From contig DAISVV010000025.1 of assembly GCA_036840015.1 (NCBI GenBank), positions 1 to 20,336 on the forward strand: 20,336 bases of DNA, read 5' to 3'. This DNA comes from SZUA-430 sp036840015 (GTDB lineage Bacteria > Pseudomonadota > Alphaproteobacteria > Micropepsales > Micropepsaceae). The position numbers and the translations under genes were made by a program. Shown here piece by piece: positions 1-7,381 of this stretch (its first letter is position 1; each line of letters opens with the position of its first letter). Below the pieces are notes generated by a model. That model was not told the DNA's origin and searched no databases. It saw only the letters and a list, made by a program, of their open reading frames with translations.

Positions 1-52
1 AACGATTGCTTCCCACGCCCCCGATTCCCAAAACTAAGTCAGGAGAACGAGC

Positions 53-982
53 ATGAGGGTCATTGTTGGAATTGCACTGTGCTTGACTTTGGTCATGGGC
101 GGGCTCGTCTATTTTTTCGCTGTCGATGGGCGCATTCCGCAATCCACGGATTTCAACCCGTCGATCGCGGACATTCGCCGTTTGGCGAATGCGCCCGCCG
201 AAGAAAGACCGAGCGCCATTGAGGTGGAGTTTCTGGCGGAGGATCAAGTGCCGTTCTTCGGCCTTCAGGCTGGACTCGATTTCCGGAGCGCGACAATGGC
301 GCGATCAGCTTTCCGGCTCAAGTCGGATTGGGGCGACACGCTCATCGATGTAGGAATGGATCGCCATGTCGCCGCGCTTTTCAAGACAGGAAAGAAATTC
401 GACGACACGTCGCTGGCGCGCATCGCCGGCGCAATGGCCACGGCACGCCGGATCGTCGTGACGCACGAGCATCCGGACCATCTTGGCCATTTGCCCCGGT
501 TCAAGAGCCTGGACCAGATCATCCAGAATGTGAGGCTGACGCGCGAGCAGATCGAAGCGACGGCGCAATACATGGAAGACCGGCAAGTCCCAGAGTCGTT
601 TCGCGGCATCGATCCAGTGCCCTCGGAGGGCTTTACCAGCGTGGCACCCGGCGTTGTGCTGATTCCTGCGCCTGGGCATACGCCGGGCAGCGTGCTGTTC
701 TTCGTCCAGATGGCCGATGGGCGAGAAGTCTTGTTCGTCGGAGACCTCGTCTGGACGATGTCGAACATCCGGGATCAGACGGGCCGCTCCAGGCTGGTGC
801 AAGGCTTCTTGATGCAGACATCGGAAAACCGAGCCAAAACATACCAGACGCTTCGATGGCTGATTTCGTTCATGGATCAGAACCCTGATGTTCTCGTCGT
901 GCCGTCTCACGATGATTCCTATCTTCGCGAGTTGGTCGCATCTGGCAGGCTTGTTCAGGGCTTCGGGCCGCTTCAGCCCTGA
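53..982 (+). CDS. Membrane-anchored metallo-beta-lactamase-fold hydrolase
   Basis: A 309-residue protein with the metallo-beta-lactamase fold signature. The HxHxDH motif lies at H138, H140, D142 and H143 (context THEHPDHLGH). It is followed by H209 in PGHTPGS, D231 in FVGDLVW and H286 in VPSHDD, which is a full set of ligands for two metal ions. Residues 4-23 form one hydrophobic segment, so the enzyme is probably tethered to the membrane with its catalytic domain outside the cytoplasm. The start is set by AGGAG at 41-45, seven bases before the ATG. The substrate cannot be read from sequence. The fold covers lactamases, lactonases and glyoxalase II, and the GHTPGS context is general to the superfamily. 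An 8-base inverted repeat (955-962 and 975-982) covers the stop codon. Fold certain, substrate unknown. Confidence 0.9.
   Translation: MRVIVGIALCLTLVMGGLVYFFAVDGRIPQSTDFNPSIADIRRLANAPAEERPSAIEVEFLAEDQVPFFGLQAGLDFRSATMARSAFRLKSDWGDTLIDVGMDRHVAALFKTGKKFDDTSLARIAGAMATARRIVVTHEHPDHLGHLPRFKSLDQIIQNVRLTREQIEATAQYMEDRQVPESFRGIDPVPSEGFTSVAPGVVLIPAPGHTPGSVLFFVQMADGREVLFVGDLVWTMSNIRDQTGRSRLVQGFLMQTSENRAKTYQTLRWLISFMDQNPDVLVVPSHDDSYLRELVASGRLVQGFGPLQP
955..982 (+). terminator. Hairpin over the end of the MBL-fold gene
   Basis: Arms TCAGGGCT (955-962) and AGCCCTGA (975-982) are perfectly complementary around a 12-base loop. The right arm contains the stop codon TGA. There is no T-run after it, so it may act as a 3'-end stabiliser or a Rho-assisted stop rather than a classical intrinsic terminator. 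Confidence 0.3.
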
Positions 983-1497
983 TCCAGCTTTCGGAGAAAG
1001 CGAGGAGAGCTGGGGTAAGGCAGCGATGTTGCGCGGGAAGAGGGGCAGTGTCACCGAAATGGAGCCAGAACCCGCATCTCAGGTCCAGTCTAGTCACTCG
1101 TCATGGAGCCAGCGGCGCGAGCAGACAGAGAGGGGGTGTCCAAGGGAGCTAGGGGCAGAAGTGGAGTAGGGTTCAGGCACCCGCTTTGATATAGGGACAA
1201 ACCAAATCGCGTTGTTGTTGTGTCGACCACTCGTTCTTCCGCGCTTCCTGAAAGACGGCACGAACGCGATCGAGGGTATTTCTCCCGACATTCCTGTCGA
1301 CCGGAGTGCGTCCGACTGAAAGCTGCAGGTTGCCGAGATCGTACTCGCTGCGCGCGTCATTAGCCCGGGATCGGCTGGCGCGCAGGCGGGTATCGGCCCA
1401 GGGGGCGGATTCAGCGGCCAGGCTCACCTTTTGCGTCTTCTCCTGCTTTCGCAAACCGAGTAAACGGGTGGTGTCCCTTTCAGGAGATCGCCGTCCG
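983..1497. other. 515-base stretch with no convincing gene
   Basis: No gene can be supported here. Open frames exist on both strands but lack good ribosome binding sites. The most protein-like frame is on the minus strand, ending with TGA at 1173-1175 and open back through about 1430. Its C-terminal end reads RDLVCPYIKAGA after a charged helical stretch. No ATG with a Shine-Dalgarno sequence opens it, so it may be a decayed remnant or chance. The right end must hold the promoter and ribosome binding site (AGGAG at 1482-1486) of the peptidase gene. Confidence 0.45.
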
Positions 1498-3666
1498 ATG
1501 CTCGACCGTCGCCAGTTCCTTGCCGCTTCGTCCACAGTCGCCCTCGCCAGCGTGACACCCAACGTCGCTTTCGCCAATCTCATGCCACCGGAAACTGCCT
1601 TCCCGCCCGTTGCGCGGGTCGAGCCGGTGACCGAAACGTTCTTTGGGCAAAAGGTCACCGACGATTACCGCTGGATGGAGGATCCCAAGGACAAGGATTG
1701 GGAGCGCTATATGCGCGGCCAGGCAGATTTTGCGCGCGCGAGGCTCGACGCGATTCCCGGGCGCGCTGACCTGCTGAAAGCTGTCTCGGGGCTTTCGGGC
1801 GATCTTGAGGTCATGAGCGCCATCCAGGTTGCAGGCGACAATGTCTTCATCGAGAAGCGACCGGCAGGTGCCAACAACTACCGCCTCCATGTCCGGAAAG
1901 GATTTGACGGCCCTGAGCGCGTGCTGATCGATCCGGAAACGCGCACCAAGGGCGATGTCCACTATTCCATGAACTACTGGTCCGCCTCGCCGGACGGGAA
2001 GTGGGTCGCCTACGGTATGTCGGCAGCCGGCAGCGAGAATGCGGTGATCGAGATCATGGAGGTCGCAACCGGCGAGGTGCTGCCCGAGCGTATCGACCGC
2101 GCCCAGTATGCTGGTCCGTCCTGGCTTCCGGACTCCTCGGGGTTCTTTTTCAATCGCCTGGCCGCAGGGGAGCAACTCGGCAGTCTCGGCTACTACAAGA
2201 ATTCGGTTTGCTGGCTCCACAAGCTGAAAACTGATCCCAGGAACGACATCAGGGTCCTGGCGCCGGGCAAACACAAGGAAATGACGATCAACGAGATCGA
2301 GTTTCCTTATGTCAGCGTGACACATGGTTCCGATTTCGTTGTCGCCGGCCTGTTCGCGGGCGTGCAGAATGAAATCACGCTCTATGTGAACACCTTGCGT
2401 GCGGCGATGAACGGCACTGACGGCTGGCGCAAGATCTGCGGACCCGAAGACAAGATCACGGGTTGGACGCAACGCGGTGATGACATCTACCTGCTGACCT
2501 ACAAGGGGGCTCCGCGTTATCGCGTGCTGCACGTTACGGCGCAGAAACCTGCTGTTGCGACCGCCAGGGAGATCGTGCCGCAGTCCAACGTCGTCATCCA
2601 GGGCGTGCTGGCGGCAAAGGACGCGATCTACATCCGCGACCTGAAAGACGGCATTTCGACGATGCGGCGCCTGTCCGCGGACGGCAGGATCACGCCCATC
2701 GCACTTCCCTTTGCCGGCACCACCGGCAACCTGTTCGTCGATCAGGAGATTGATGGGGCGGTCGTTGGCCTTCAGTCCTGGGTCCGGCCCAACGCCGTCT
2801 ACCGTCTTGATGCTGCGGGCACCATCTCGCCGACCTCGCTGATTGAGCCACCCAAGATCGACGTCTCTGGCTATGACAGCGTTGAAGTGCTTGCGAAGGC
2901 CAGGGATGGCGTAACCGTCCCGTTGTCGATCGTGTTCAAGAAGGGCATCAAGCGAAACGGGTCCGCGCCAGCACTGATGCAGGCCTATGGCTCCTATGGC
3001 ATCAACCAGGACGCTTTCTTCAACGCGCGGATGATCGCATGGCTTGACAGGGGTGGCATATGGGCGACTGCGCGCGTTCGCGGCGGTGGAGAGCGCGGGC
3101 GCGAGTGGCACGAGGGCGGACGCCTGCTGAACAAGCCCAACACCTGGCGCGATCTCATCGCGTGCGCCGAGTATCTCATCGCCGAGAAATGGACCAGTGC
3201 CCCCAAGCTTGCGATCAATGGCGGGTCGGCTGGTGGCATCACGATGGGGATGGCGATGACAGAACGCCCGGACCTGTTCGGTGTGGTGATCGCCAATGTC
3301 GGCACGCACAATACGCTGCGGATGGAGTTCAGCCAGAACGGTCCTCCGAACATTCCGGAATTTGGCTCGGTCAAGACCGAGGCCGGGTTCAAGGGATTGC
3401 TGGCCATGGATTCAACGCAGAAGGTCAGGAAGGGCGTCAAGTACCCGGCTACATTGCTGACCACCGGCATGACTGATCCGCGCGTGATGCCGTGGCAGAT
3501 CGCGAAGTTCAACGCGCACCTGCAGGCGAAGTCCGGATCCGGCAAGCCCGTATTGCTGCGTGTCGACTTCAATGCCGGCCATGGCCTTGGCTCGACGCGC
3601 GCGCAACGCGACAGCGAAGTCGCTGACATGTTTGCGTTCATTTTGCAGCAGACGGGATCGCTTTAG
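1498..3666 (+). CDS. Prolyl oligopeptidase family serine peptidase (S9), Tat-exported
   Basis: A 722-residue S9-family peptidase, which cleaves short peptides, typically after proline. The start at 1498 is preferred over in-frame codons upstream because AGGAG lies at 1482-1486 and the protein then begins with a Tat-type signal (MLDRRQFLAASS, ending ...NVAFA near residue 28). Export to the periplasm is therefore likely. Residues 38-75 match the family's N-terminal block (DDYRWMED). The middle is the beta-propeller that gates substrate size. The C-terminal alpha/beta hydrolase domain carries S577 in GGSAGG, D660 in GMTDPRV and H695 in NAGHG, so the catalytic triad is complete and in order. The length is normal for bacterial prolyl oligopeptidases (about 690-720). 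It appears to be a single-gene unit; the next gene starts about 95 bases downstream. Exact substrate specificity is not established. Confidence 0.92.
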   Translation: MLDRRQFLAASSTVALASVTPNVAFANLMPPETAFPPVARVEPVTETFFGQKVTDDYRWMEDPKDKDWERYMRGQADFARARLDAIPGRADLLKAVSGLSGDLEVMSAIQVAGDNVFIEKRPAGANNYRLHVRKGFDGPERVLIDPETRTKGDVHYSMNYWSASPDGKWVAYGMSAAGSENAVIEIMEVATGEVLPERIDRAQYAGPSWLPDSSGFFFNRLAAGEQLGSLGYYKNSVCWLHKLKTDPRNDIRVLAPGKHKEMTINEIEFPYVSVTHGSDFVVAGLFAGVQNEITLYVNTLRAAMNGTDGWRKICGPEDKITGWTQRGDDIYLLTYKGAPRYRVLHVTAQKPAVATAREIVPQSNVVIQGVLAAKDAIYIRDLKDGISTMRRLSADGRITPIALPFAGTTGNLFVDQEIDGAVVGLQSWVRPNAVYRLDAAGTISPTSLIEPPKIDVSGYDSVEVLAKARDGVTVPLSIVFKKGIKRNGSAPALMQAYGSYGINQDAFFNARMIAWLDRGGIWATARVRGGGERGREWHEGGRLLNKPNTWRDLIACAEYLIAEKWTSAPKLAINGGSAGGITMGMAMTERPDLFGVVIANVGTHNTLRMEFSQNGPPNIPEFGSVKTEAGFKGLLAMDSTQKVRKGVKYPATLLTTGMTDPRVMPWQIAKFNAHLQAKSGSGKPVLLRVDFNAGHGLGSTRAQRDSEVADMFAFILQQTGSL

Positions 3667-3760
3667 GCGTCAAGCGGTCTTTGGTTTTTCGGCTTGTCAT
3701 CGTGATCCGGTGGCTGTCTCCAGGTTCAAATGCAAGCTCTGGCTTTCGGGATGGAGTTGG

Positions 3761-4111
3761 ATGGCAGCGAAGGTGAGCATGACTGATACGCGAACATGGT
3801 GGCAGCGGTTGATCGGCGTGCAACGTCAGCCCAAGGCCAGACCACCCTCCAAGGAGCGCATCGCGGAGATTGCCGCCCTCCTGGAAAAGAACCCGCTGAT
3901 GAATGCGCTGATGGGTGAGACGATTTTCATGTCGCTGATCGAGAAGGGCGACGAGCAGCGTGGGTCAGGTGACGTCACTGGTGCGCTTGAAACTTTTGCT
4001 GGCGCTGTGAAATACGCGATCGAGCAGGGACAGGGCCAAACACCCGAGTGGGTTGCAATCTGGTTGAATCGCAGGGCCACAGCCGCCAGCCGCATGGGAG
4101 CTGTCTGCTGA
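3761..4111 (+). CDS. TPR-like protein, N-terminal part of a split gene
   Basis: A 116-residue soluble, mainly helical protein. Two starts are possible: ATG 3761 (GGAG at 3753-3756) and ATG 3779 (AAGG at 3770-3773, five bases away). The frame has a TPR-like rhythm, for example EKGDEQRGSGDVTGALETFAG and WVAIWLNRRATAASRMG, which look like one full repeat followed by helix A of the next. The frame then stops at TGA 4109-4111. The matching helix B (KDAAGARKIFETC) continues in the next frame, whose ATG at 4111 overlaps this stop as TGATG. Either a frameshift broke one gene of about 287 codons, or two translationally coupled genes exist. TPR proteins mediate protein contacts; no partner can be named. 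Some uncertainty remains because the repeats are weak. Confidence 0.6.
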   Translation: MAAKVSMTDTRTWWQRLIGVQRQPKARPPSKERIAEIAALLEKNPLMNALMGETIFMSLIEKGDEQRGSGDVTGALETFAGAVKYAIEQGQGQTPEWVAIWLNRRATAASRMGAVC

Positions 4112-4626
4112 TGATGAAAGATGCGGCTGGGGCCCGGAAGATTTTCGAGACCTGCCTTGCGCTGTTCAAGGTCTGCGCCGCCGGGGACCCCAAAAACCCG
4201 CAGGCGATCTGGGATGTCTTCATCGCGCACAAGAACATCGTCACCGCGCTGGAGGTCTTGAATCTGCCTGACGAGGCCGCAGAGCATCATGAGGCACTGG
4301 TCAATGCGTGGCATGAATCGACCCGGGTTCCACCTGATGCGCCCGTGCATATGTTCAGCATAGTGAGCGGTCTGCGACTGGCCGAAATCCGCAAGGAGCA
4401 GGGAGATGTTGGTGGTGTCAGGGCTGCGCTGACATCCACACGTTTTGGCATGATCGATTGTGGCGACACGTTTCCCGAGATCGCATGGATATTCATTGGC
4501 TCCCCCGACAGTCCGCGACACCAGGCCCTGCTGGCCACTGGCGATCCCGACAGCCCGGAGTGGGCTCTGGTGGACCTGGCCGTGCGCCACGCCAAGGCGG
4601 AGCGCGAGCTCGACGCGCCGCATTGA
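4111..4626 (+). CDS. TPR-like protein, C-terminal part of a split gene
   Basis: A 171-residue continuation of the preceding gene in the next reading frame. Its first residues (MMKDAAGARKIFETCLALF) read as the second helix of a TPR repeat whose first helix is encoded upstream. Further helices follow (NIVTALEVLNLPDEAAEHHEALV and LAEIRKEQGDVGGVRAAL), each with the small-large-acidic spacing of TPR units. The frame stays open upstream to ATG 4048, but that leader (GCNLVESQGHSRQ) looks like out-of-frame translation. The start given is the ATG that overlaps the upstream TGA. If the frameshift is real, this is a pseudogene half; if coupled, it is a second subunit. No signal peptide or membrane segment is seen. 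Function unknown. Confidence 0.55.
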   Translation: MMKDAAGARKIFETCLALFKVCAAGDPKNPQAIWDVFIAHKNIVTALEVLNLPDEAAEHHEALVNAWHESTRVPPDAPVHMFSIVSGLRLAEIRKEQGDVGGVRAALTSTRFGMIDCGDTFPEIAWIFIGSPDSPRHQALLATGDPDSPEWALVDLAVRHAKAERELDAPH

Positions 4627-4712
4627 AGGGCATTTCGTCGGAGCGGTGTGCATCTCAAGGTTACTCGGGTTCTCTGTGCAAAGGGTCGAGGAGATTCATG
4701 GCCGTGCATCGT

Positions 4713-4784
4713 CCCTGGGTCCCGGATCGCTGACTTTTCCCGACGAAACGTGGTTCGGGAAAAGTCGCGTCCGGGATAGCAGGG
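4713..4784. repeat. REP-like element with long imperfect hairpin (copy A)
   Basis: A nested inverted repeat. The inner arms GACTTTTCCCGA (4732-4743) and TCGGGAAAAGTC (4755-4766) pair perfectly around an 11-base loop. Outside them, CGC/GCG and TCCCGGA (4720-4726) / TCCGGGA (4770-4776) pair with one-base bulges, and CCCTG/CAGGG close the base. The minus strand begins ATCCCGGACGCGA and ends AGCGATCCGGGAC. These are the same ends as the plus-strand element at 14031-14065, so this is a dispersed repeat family with a variable centre. Confidence 0.75.
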
Positions 4785-4883
4785 GCGAGCCTTTTCATTC
4801 GGAGACAGTATGAAAGAGGGAAATGGCGTCCGACCCCGTTGCCTCGTCTCCCGTGCATGAGGGGCGCTGTCCCCTCCCTCTGA

Positions 4884-5456
4884 TCAAGAGGCCGTTGGTG
4901 GGTTCGAAAATGTGATGACCTTCATTTTCGTGATACTCTGAGCCGGAATTCCAATTTCCAATTCATAGACTTGGTCGACACTTCCAAAAACGGCACTCTT
5001 GAAGTCGAACCCAATCTCTTCACTCACCACGCGGACTTCGAATTCGGCAGGCGCTTCAATTTCAACAAACGGCATCAAGCCTGGCCATGTGTCTAGTGTT
5101 GCTTCGACATTCCCCCGTCTCCAGAGTTCTCGGGTATTTTCTTGAAATGCCTTTGCAGGCATTCCACAAAACTCGAGAAACTCGCAGGCCTTGTCAAAAT
5201 CATCTACAACCAATTCAACTTCAGTCGTGTCGTCGATGCCGCCGCCGGTCACTTCCTTCATTGTCATTGTGATGCGTCCGGCCTCTTGCCTCACCCGGCC
5301 CCATTTATTTTTGCCAGGATCGATAATCCCACAGTCAAATGTTTTTCGGCGCATCACGTACTCTGGATGGACCAGCTGAAAACCAAGGGATTGTAACTTG
5401 GATCTCAGCGCATCCTTGTTGATCCGCAGGAATTTGGCTTCAATTTCCTTGGCCAT
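4884..5456 (-). CDS. CYTH domain protein (class IV adenylate cyclase/triphosphatase type)
   Basis: A 190-residue CYTH-fold protein. The family acts on triphosphate substrates in a metal-lined tunnel; members are CyaB-type adenylate cyclases, thiamine triphosphatases or inorganic triphosphatases. The diagnostic ExExK motif is at the very start (E4, E6, K8 in AKEIEAKF). Other tunnel residues are visible: R54 and R56 in WGRVRQE, K67 in TMTMKE, E79/E81 in EVELVV, R113/R114, and E132/E134 in FVEIEAP. The start at 5456 is chosen because family members begin one to five residues before ExExK and a GGGAGAAG stretch lies upstream; longer in-frame starts add non-homologous sequence. Base composition is strikingly lower in GC than neighbours (24 of 60 in 5161-5220), which suggests transfer. 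It stands alone on the minus strand. Which of the family activities it has is open. Confidence 0.85.
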   Translation of the reverse strand: MAKEIEAKFLRINKDALRSKLQSLGFQLVHPEYVMRRKTFDCGIIDPGKNKWGRVRQEAGRITMTMKEVTGGGIDDTTEVELVVDDFDKACEFLEFCGMPAKAFQENTRELWRRGNVEATLDTWPGLMPFVEIEAPAEFEVRVVSEEIGFDFKSAVFGSVDQVYELEIGIPAQSITKMKVITFSNPPTAS

Positions 5457-5573
5457 ATCATGGCTTCTCCCAAACCTAAGCGTGACCCAGTCAAAGTGGC
5501 GCGTCCTCAGGAACGTCATTGTTATAGCAAAATGGAATCCAGAAGCAGGGTCAGGCTTAGCTACCCCGGGTTT

Positions 5574-5590
5574 CCCGCGCGGCGCGCGGG
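5574..5590. repeat. GC-rich hairpin in the CYTH/ABM divergent region
   Basis: CCCGCGC (5574-5580) and GCGCGGG (5584-5590) form a 7-base stem with a GGC loop. It lies between the divergent CYTH and monooxygenase genes, close to where the base composition changes from AT-rich to very GC-rich. No T-run follows on either strand, so a terminator role is not supported. Confidence 0.4.
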
Positions 5591-5682
5591 CCCGCCTCCA
5601 TCGCCGCGCGCCAGGTGGCATCGAGGCGCAGGGGCCGCTAGTCTCAAGGCGCAGCCTCTCTCGCCGGACCTTGGGGTGTTCA

Positions 5683-5982
5683 ATGATCATCGTGCTTGGC
5701 AGTGTCATCGCCCGACCCGATTGCCTGCCCGCGCTGCTCGACGCCGCGCGCGAACACGTCAGGCGCTCGCGCGGCGAGCCGGGCTGCCTTGCCCATGCGG
5801 TCCACGTCGACCACGAGAACCCGCTCAGGCTCGTCTTTGTCGAGAAATGGACCGATGAAAACGCGCTCGCGGCGCATTTCCGGCTGCCGGCCTCCATCGG
5901 CTTCGTGAAGACGGCGCGCGCGCTGGCCACAGGCGAGCCGGTCATCGAAGTCTTCGCCGCAACACCCCTTTCACGCCGGTAG
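5683..5982 (+). CDS. Antibiotic biosynthesis monooxygenase (ABM) domain protein
   Basis: A 99-residue single-domain protein of the dimeric alpha/beta-barrel ABM family. Characteristic features are a first strand MIIVLGSVIARPD, helix LPALLDAAREHVRRSRGEPGCL with the typical EPGCL turn, strand HAVHVDHENPLRLVFVEKW, and WTDENALAAHF. Members include cofactor-free quinol monooxygenases (YgiN type), heme-degrading enzymes and non-catalytic relatives, so the reaction is not fixed by sequence alone. The start at 5683 gives the normal family length (95-105); a GGGGTG stretch upstream is a weak ribosome binding site. The next gene is more than 300 bases downstream, so it is probably transcribed alone. 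Cytoplasmic; no signal peptide. Confidence 0.85.
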   Translation: MIIVLGSVIARPDCLPALLDAAREHVRRSRGEPGCLAHAVHVDHENPLRLVFVEKWTDENALAAHFRLPASIGFVKTARALATGEPVIEVFAATPLSRR

Positions 5983-6298
5983 CGCCGGGGCCGCCTGCGT
6001 CACTCCGCGTCTGGCGTCGGCACGAATGTTCCGGTAGTGTTCTCGCGGCCCTCAAGGGGCGTGGCTTGCCCGGACAACCCGGGAGGGAAAACGAAAAACA
6101 GCTGACGAAACTGTATCTTTTGTTACACCTCTATCTTGAAAAATCAGTGGCTTGTATGGTTAACGAAAGCGGAGGGAGCCGCGGCGGCAGGATCCGGCCA
6201 CCGGGGCCGCGCCACTGGTTGTAACCCCTTTTCGCTGGGAGTATTCTCGCTCCCCTTCGAAGGTCGGCGCCAAGACGAGAGTAAAAGGGGGAGAGCGC
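5983..6298. other. 316-base intergenic region upstream of the FabH-like gene
   Basis: No gene seen. CCCGG-acaac-CCGGG near 6070-6084 is a small stem that could end the monooxygenase transcript. An AT-richer stretch at about 6090-6165 is the most promoter-like part. GGGGGAGAG directly before ATG 6299 is the ribosome binding site of the ketoacyl synthase gene. A short GGGAG/CTCCC stem lies at about 6238-6265. Confidence 0.4.
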
Positions 6299-7381
6299 AT
6301 GCCGTATGCAGGCATCACGGGCTGGGGCAAATGCCTGCCGCCCGGCGTATTGACGAACGCGGACATCGCGACATTCCTCGACACGTCCGACGACTGGATC
6401 ACCTCGCGCACGGGCATCCGCGAGCGCCGGGTCTCCGAGGTCTCGCTCGGCCACATGAGCGAGATCGCCGCCCGCCGCGCGCTGGCCTGCGCGGGCATCG
6501 GCCCCAAGGACCTCGACCTCATCATCATGGGCACCACGTCCCACGACGACCAGTGCCCCAACCAGGCATCGGGCCTGCAGAGCCGCATCGGCGCCGACGG
6601 TTGCGGCGCGATGGACCTCAACACCGCCTGCACGAGCTTCCTCTACGCGCTCTCGATGGCCACAGCCATGATCCGCACCGGCGCGATCAAGACGGCACTG
6701 GTGGTCGGCGGCGAGCGCATCGCCCCCTTCATGGACTGGGACGACCGCAACGTGGCCGTCCTTTTCGGGGACGGTGTGGCCGCCGTGATCGTGCAGGCCA
6801 CCGACAACGAGGAGGGCGTCCTCCTCGAGAAGCTCGGCTGCTATGGCGACTCGCGCGAGATCCTGCGCATCCACGGCATGGGCACCGCCTACGCCCACAC
6901 GGGAACGCTGGTCGGCGCAACCCAGTGGCAGTTCGAAGGCCAGGAGATCTTCAAGAAGGCCGTCTTCGGCATGGGCATGGCCAGCGAGGACGTGCTGAAG
7001 CGCGCCGGCAAGTCGCCCGATGACATCGACCTCGTCGTGCCGCACCAGGCCAACCAGCGCATCATCGAGGCCGTCGCCAAGCGCGCCGGCGTGCCGATGG
7101 AGCGCGTGATGGTGACGGTCGCGCGCTATGGAAACATGTCGGCCGGCACCGTACCGGTCGCGCTCTGCGAGGCTCTGGAAGAGGGCCGTGTGAAGCCAGG
7201 CGGCCTCTTGCTCACGCCGGCCTTTGGCGGCGGGCTCACCTTCTGCTCGCACCTCATCCGCTGGGGCGAGCGGGTAACCCCGAAGGACCAGTCCGACGCC
7301 GAGCTGCCACCGATGACGCGCTCGGCACTCGAGCTGGTGCTGGCTTACCGCAAGGCCCGTGGACGGCCGCTCGAGCTCTAG
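6299..7381 (+). CDS. Beta-ketoacyl-ACP synthase III family protein (FabH-like)
   Basis: A 360-residue thiolase-fold condensing enzyme. FabH-type enzymes condense an acyl-CoA primer with malonyl-ACP. The catalytic triad is complete: C111 in NTACTSFLYAL, H249 in VVPHQANQRI and N279 in YGNMSAGTVPVAL, close to E. coli FabH numbering (C112, H244, N274). The DDWITSRTGIRERR block at about 31-44 and PAFGGGLTF near the C-terminus are also family hallmarks. It is longer than housekeeping FabH (about 320) by a C-terminal tail of about 30 residues (from about 327, ending RKARGRPLEL), so it may be a paralogue for unusual primers, lipid or hydrocarbon synthesis rather than the essential FabH. It converges on mcd: both stop codons lie in the same CTAG at 7378-7381. 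The ribosome binding site GGGGGAGAG precedes the start. Confidence 0.88.
   Translation: MPYAGITGWGKCLPPGVLTNADIATFLDTSDDWITSRTGIRERRVSEVSLGHMSEIAARRALACAGIGPKDLDLIIMGTTSHDDQCPNQASGLQSRIGADGCGAMDLNTACTSFLYALSMATAMIRTGAIKTALVVGGERIAPFMDWDDRNVAVLFGDGVAAVIVQATDNEEGVLLEKLGCYGDSREILRIHGMGTAYAHTGTLVGATQWQFEGQEIFKKAVFGMGMASEDVLKRAGKSPDDIDLVVPHQANQRIIEAVAKRAGVPMERVMVTVARYGNMSAGTVPVALCEALEEGRVKPGGLLLTPAFGGGLTFCSHLIRWGERVTPKDQSDAELPPMTRSALELVLAYRKARGRPLEL

Noticed and set aside
1306..1497. In-frame upstream start for the S9 peptidase
   Set aside because: It would bury the Tat signal peptide 64 residues inside the protein; ATG 1498 has a ribosome binding site and a proper signal.
1480..3309. 609-codon minus-strand open frame across the peptidase gene
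   Set aside because: It lies wholly antisense to a gene with complete catalytic motifs; long antisense frames are expected in GC-rich DNA and the translation has no recognisable domain.
4871..4891. CCTCT/AGAGG hairpin over the CYTH stop codon as a terminator
   Set aside because: Only five base pairs and no U-run; could be chance.
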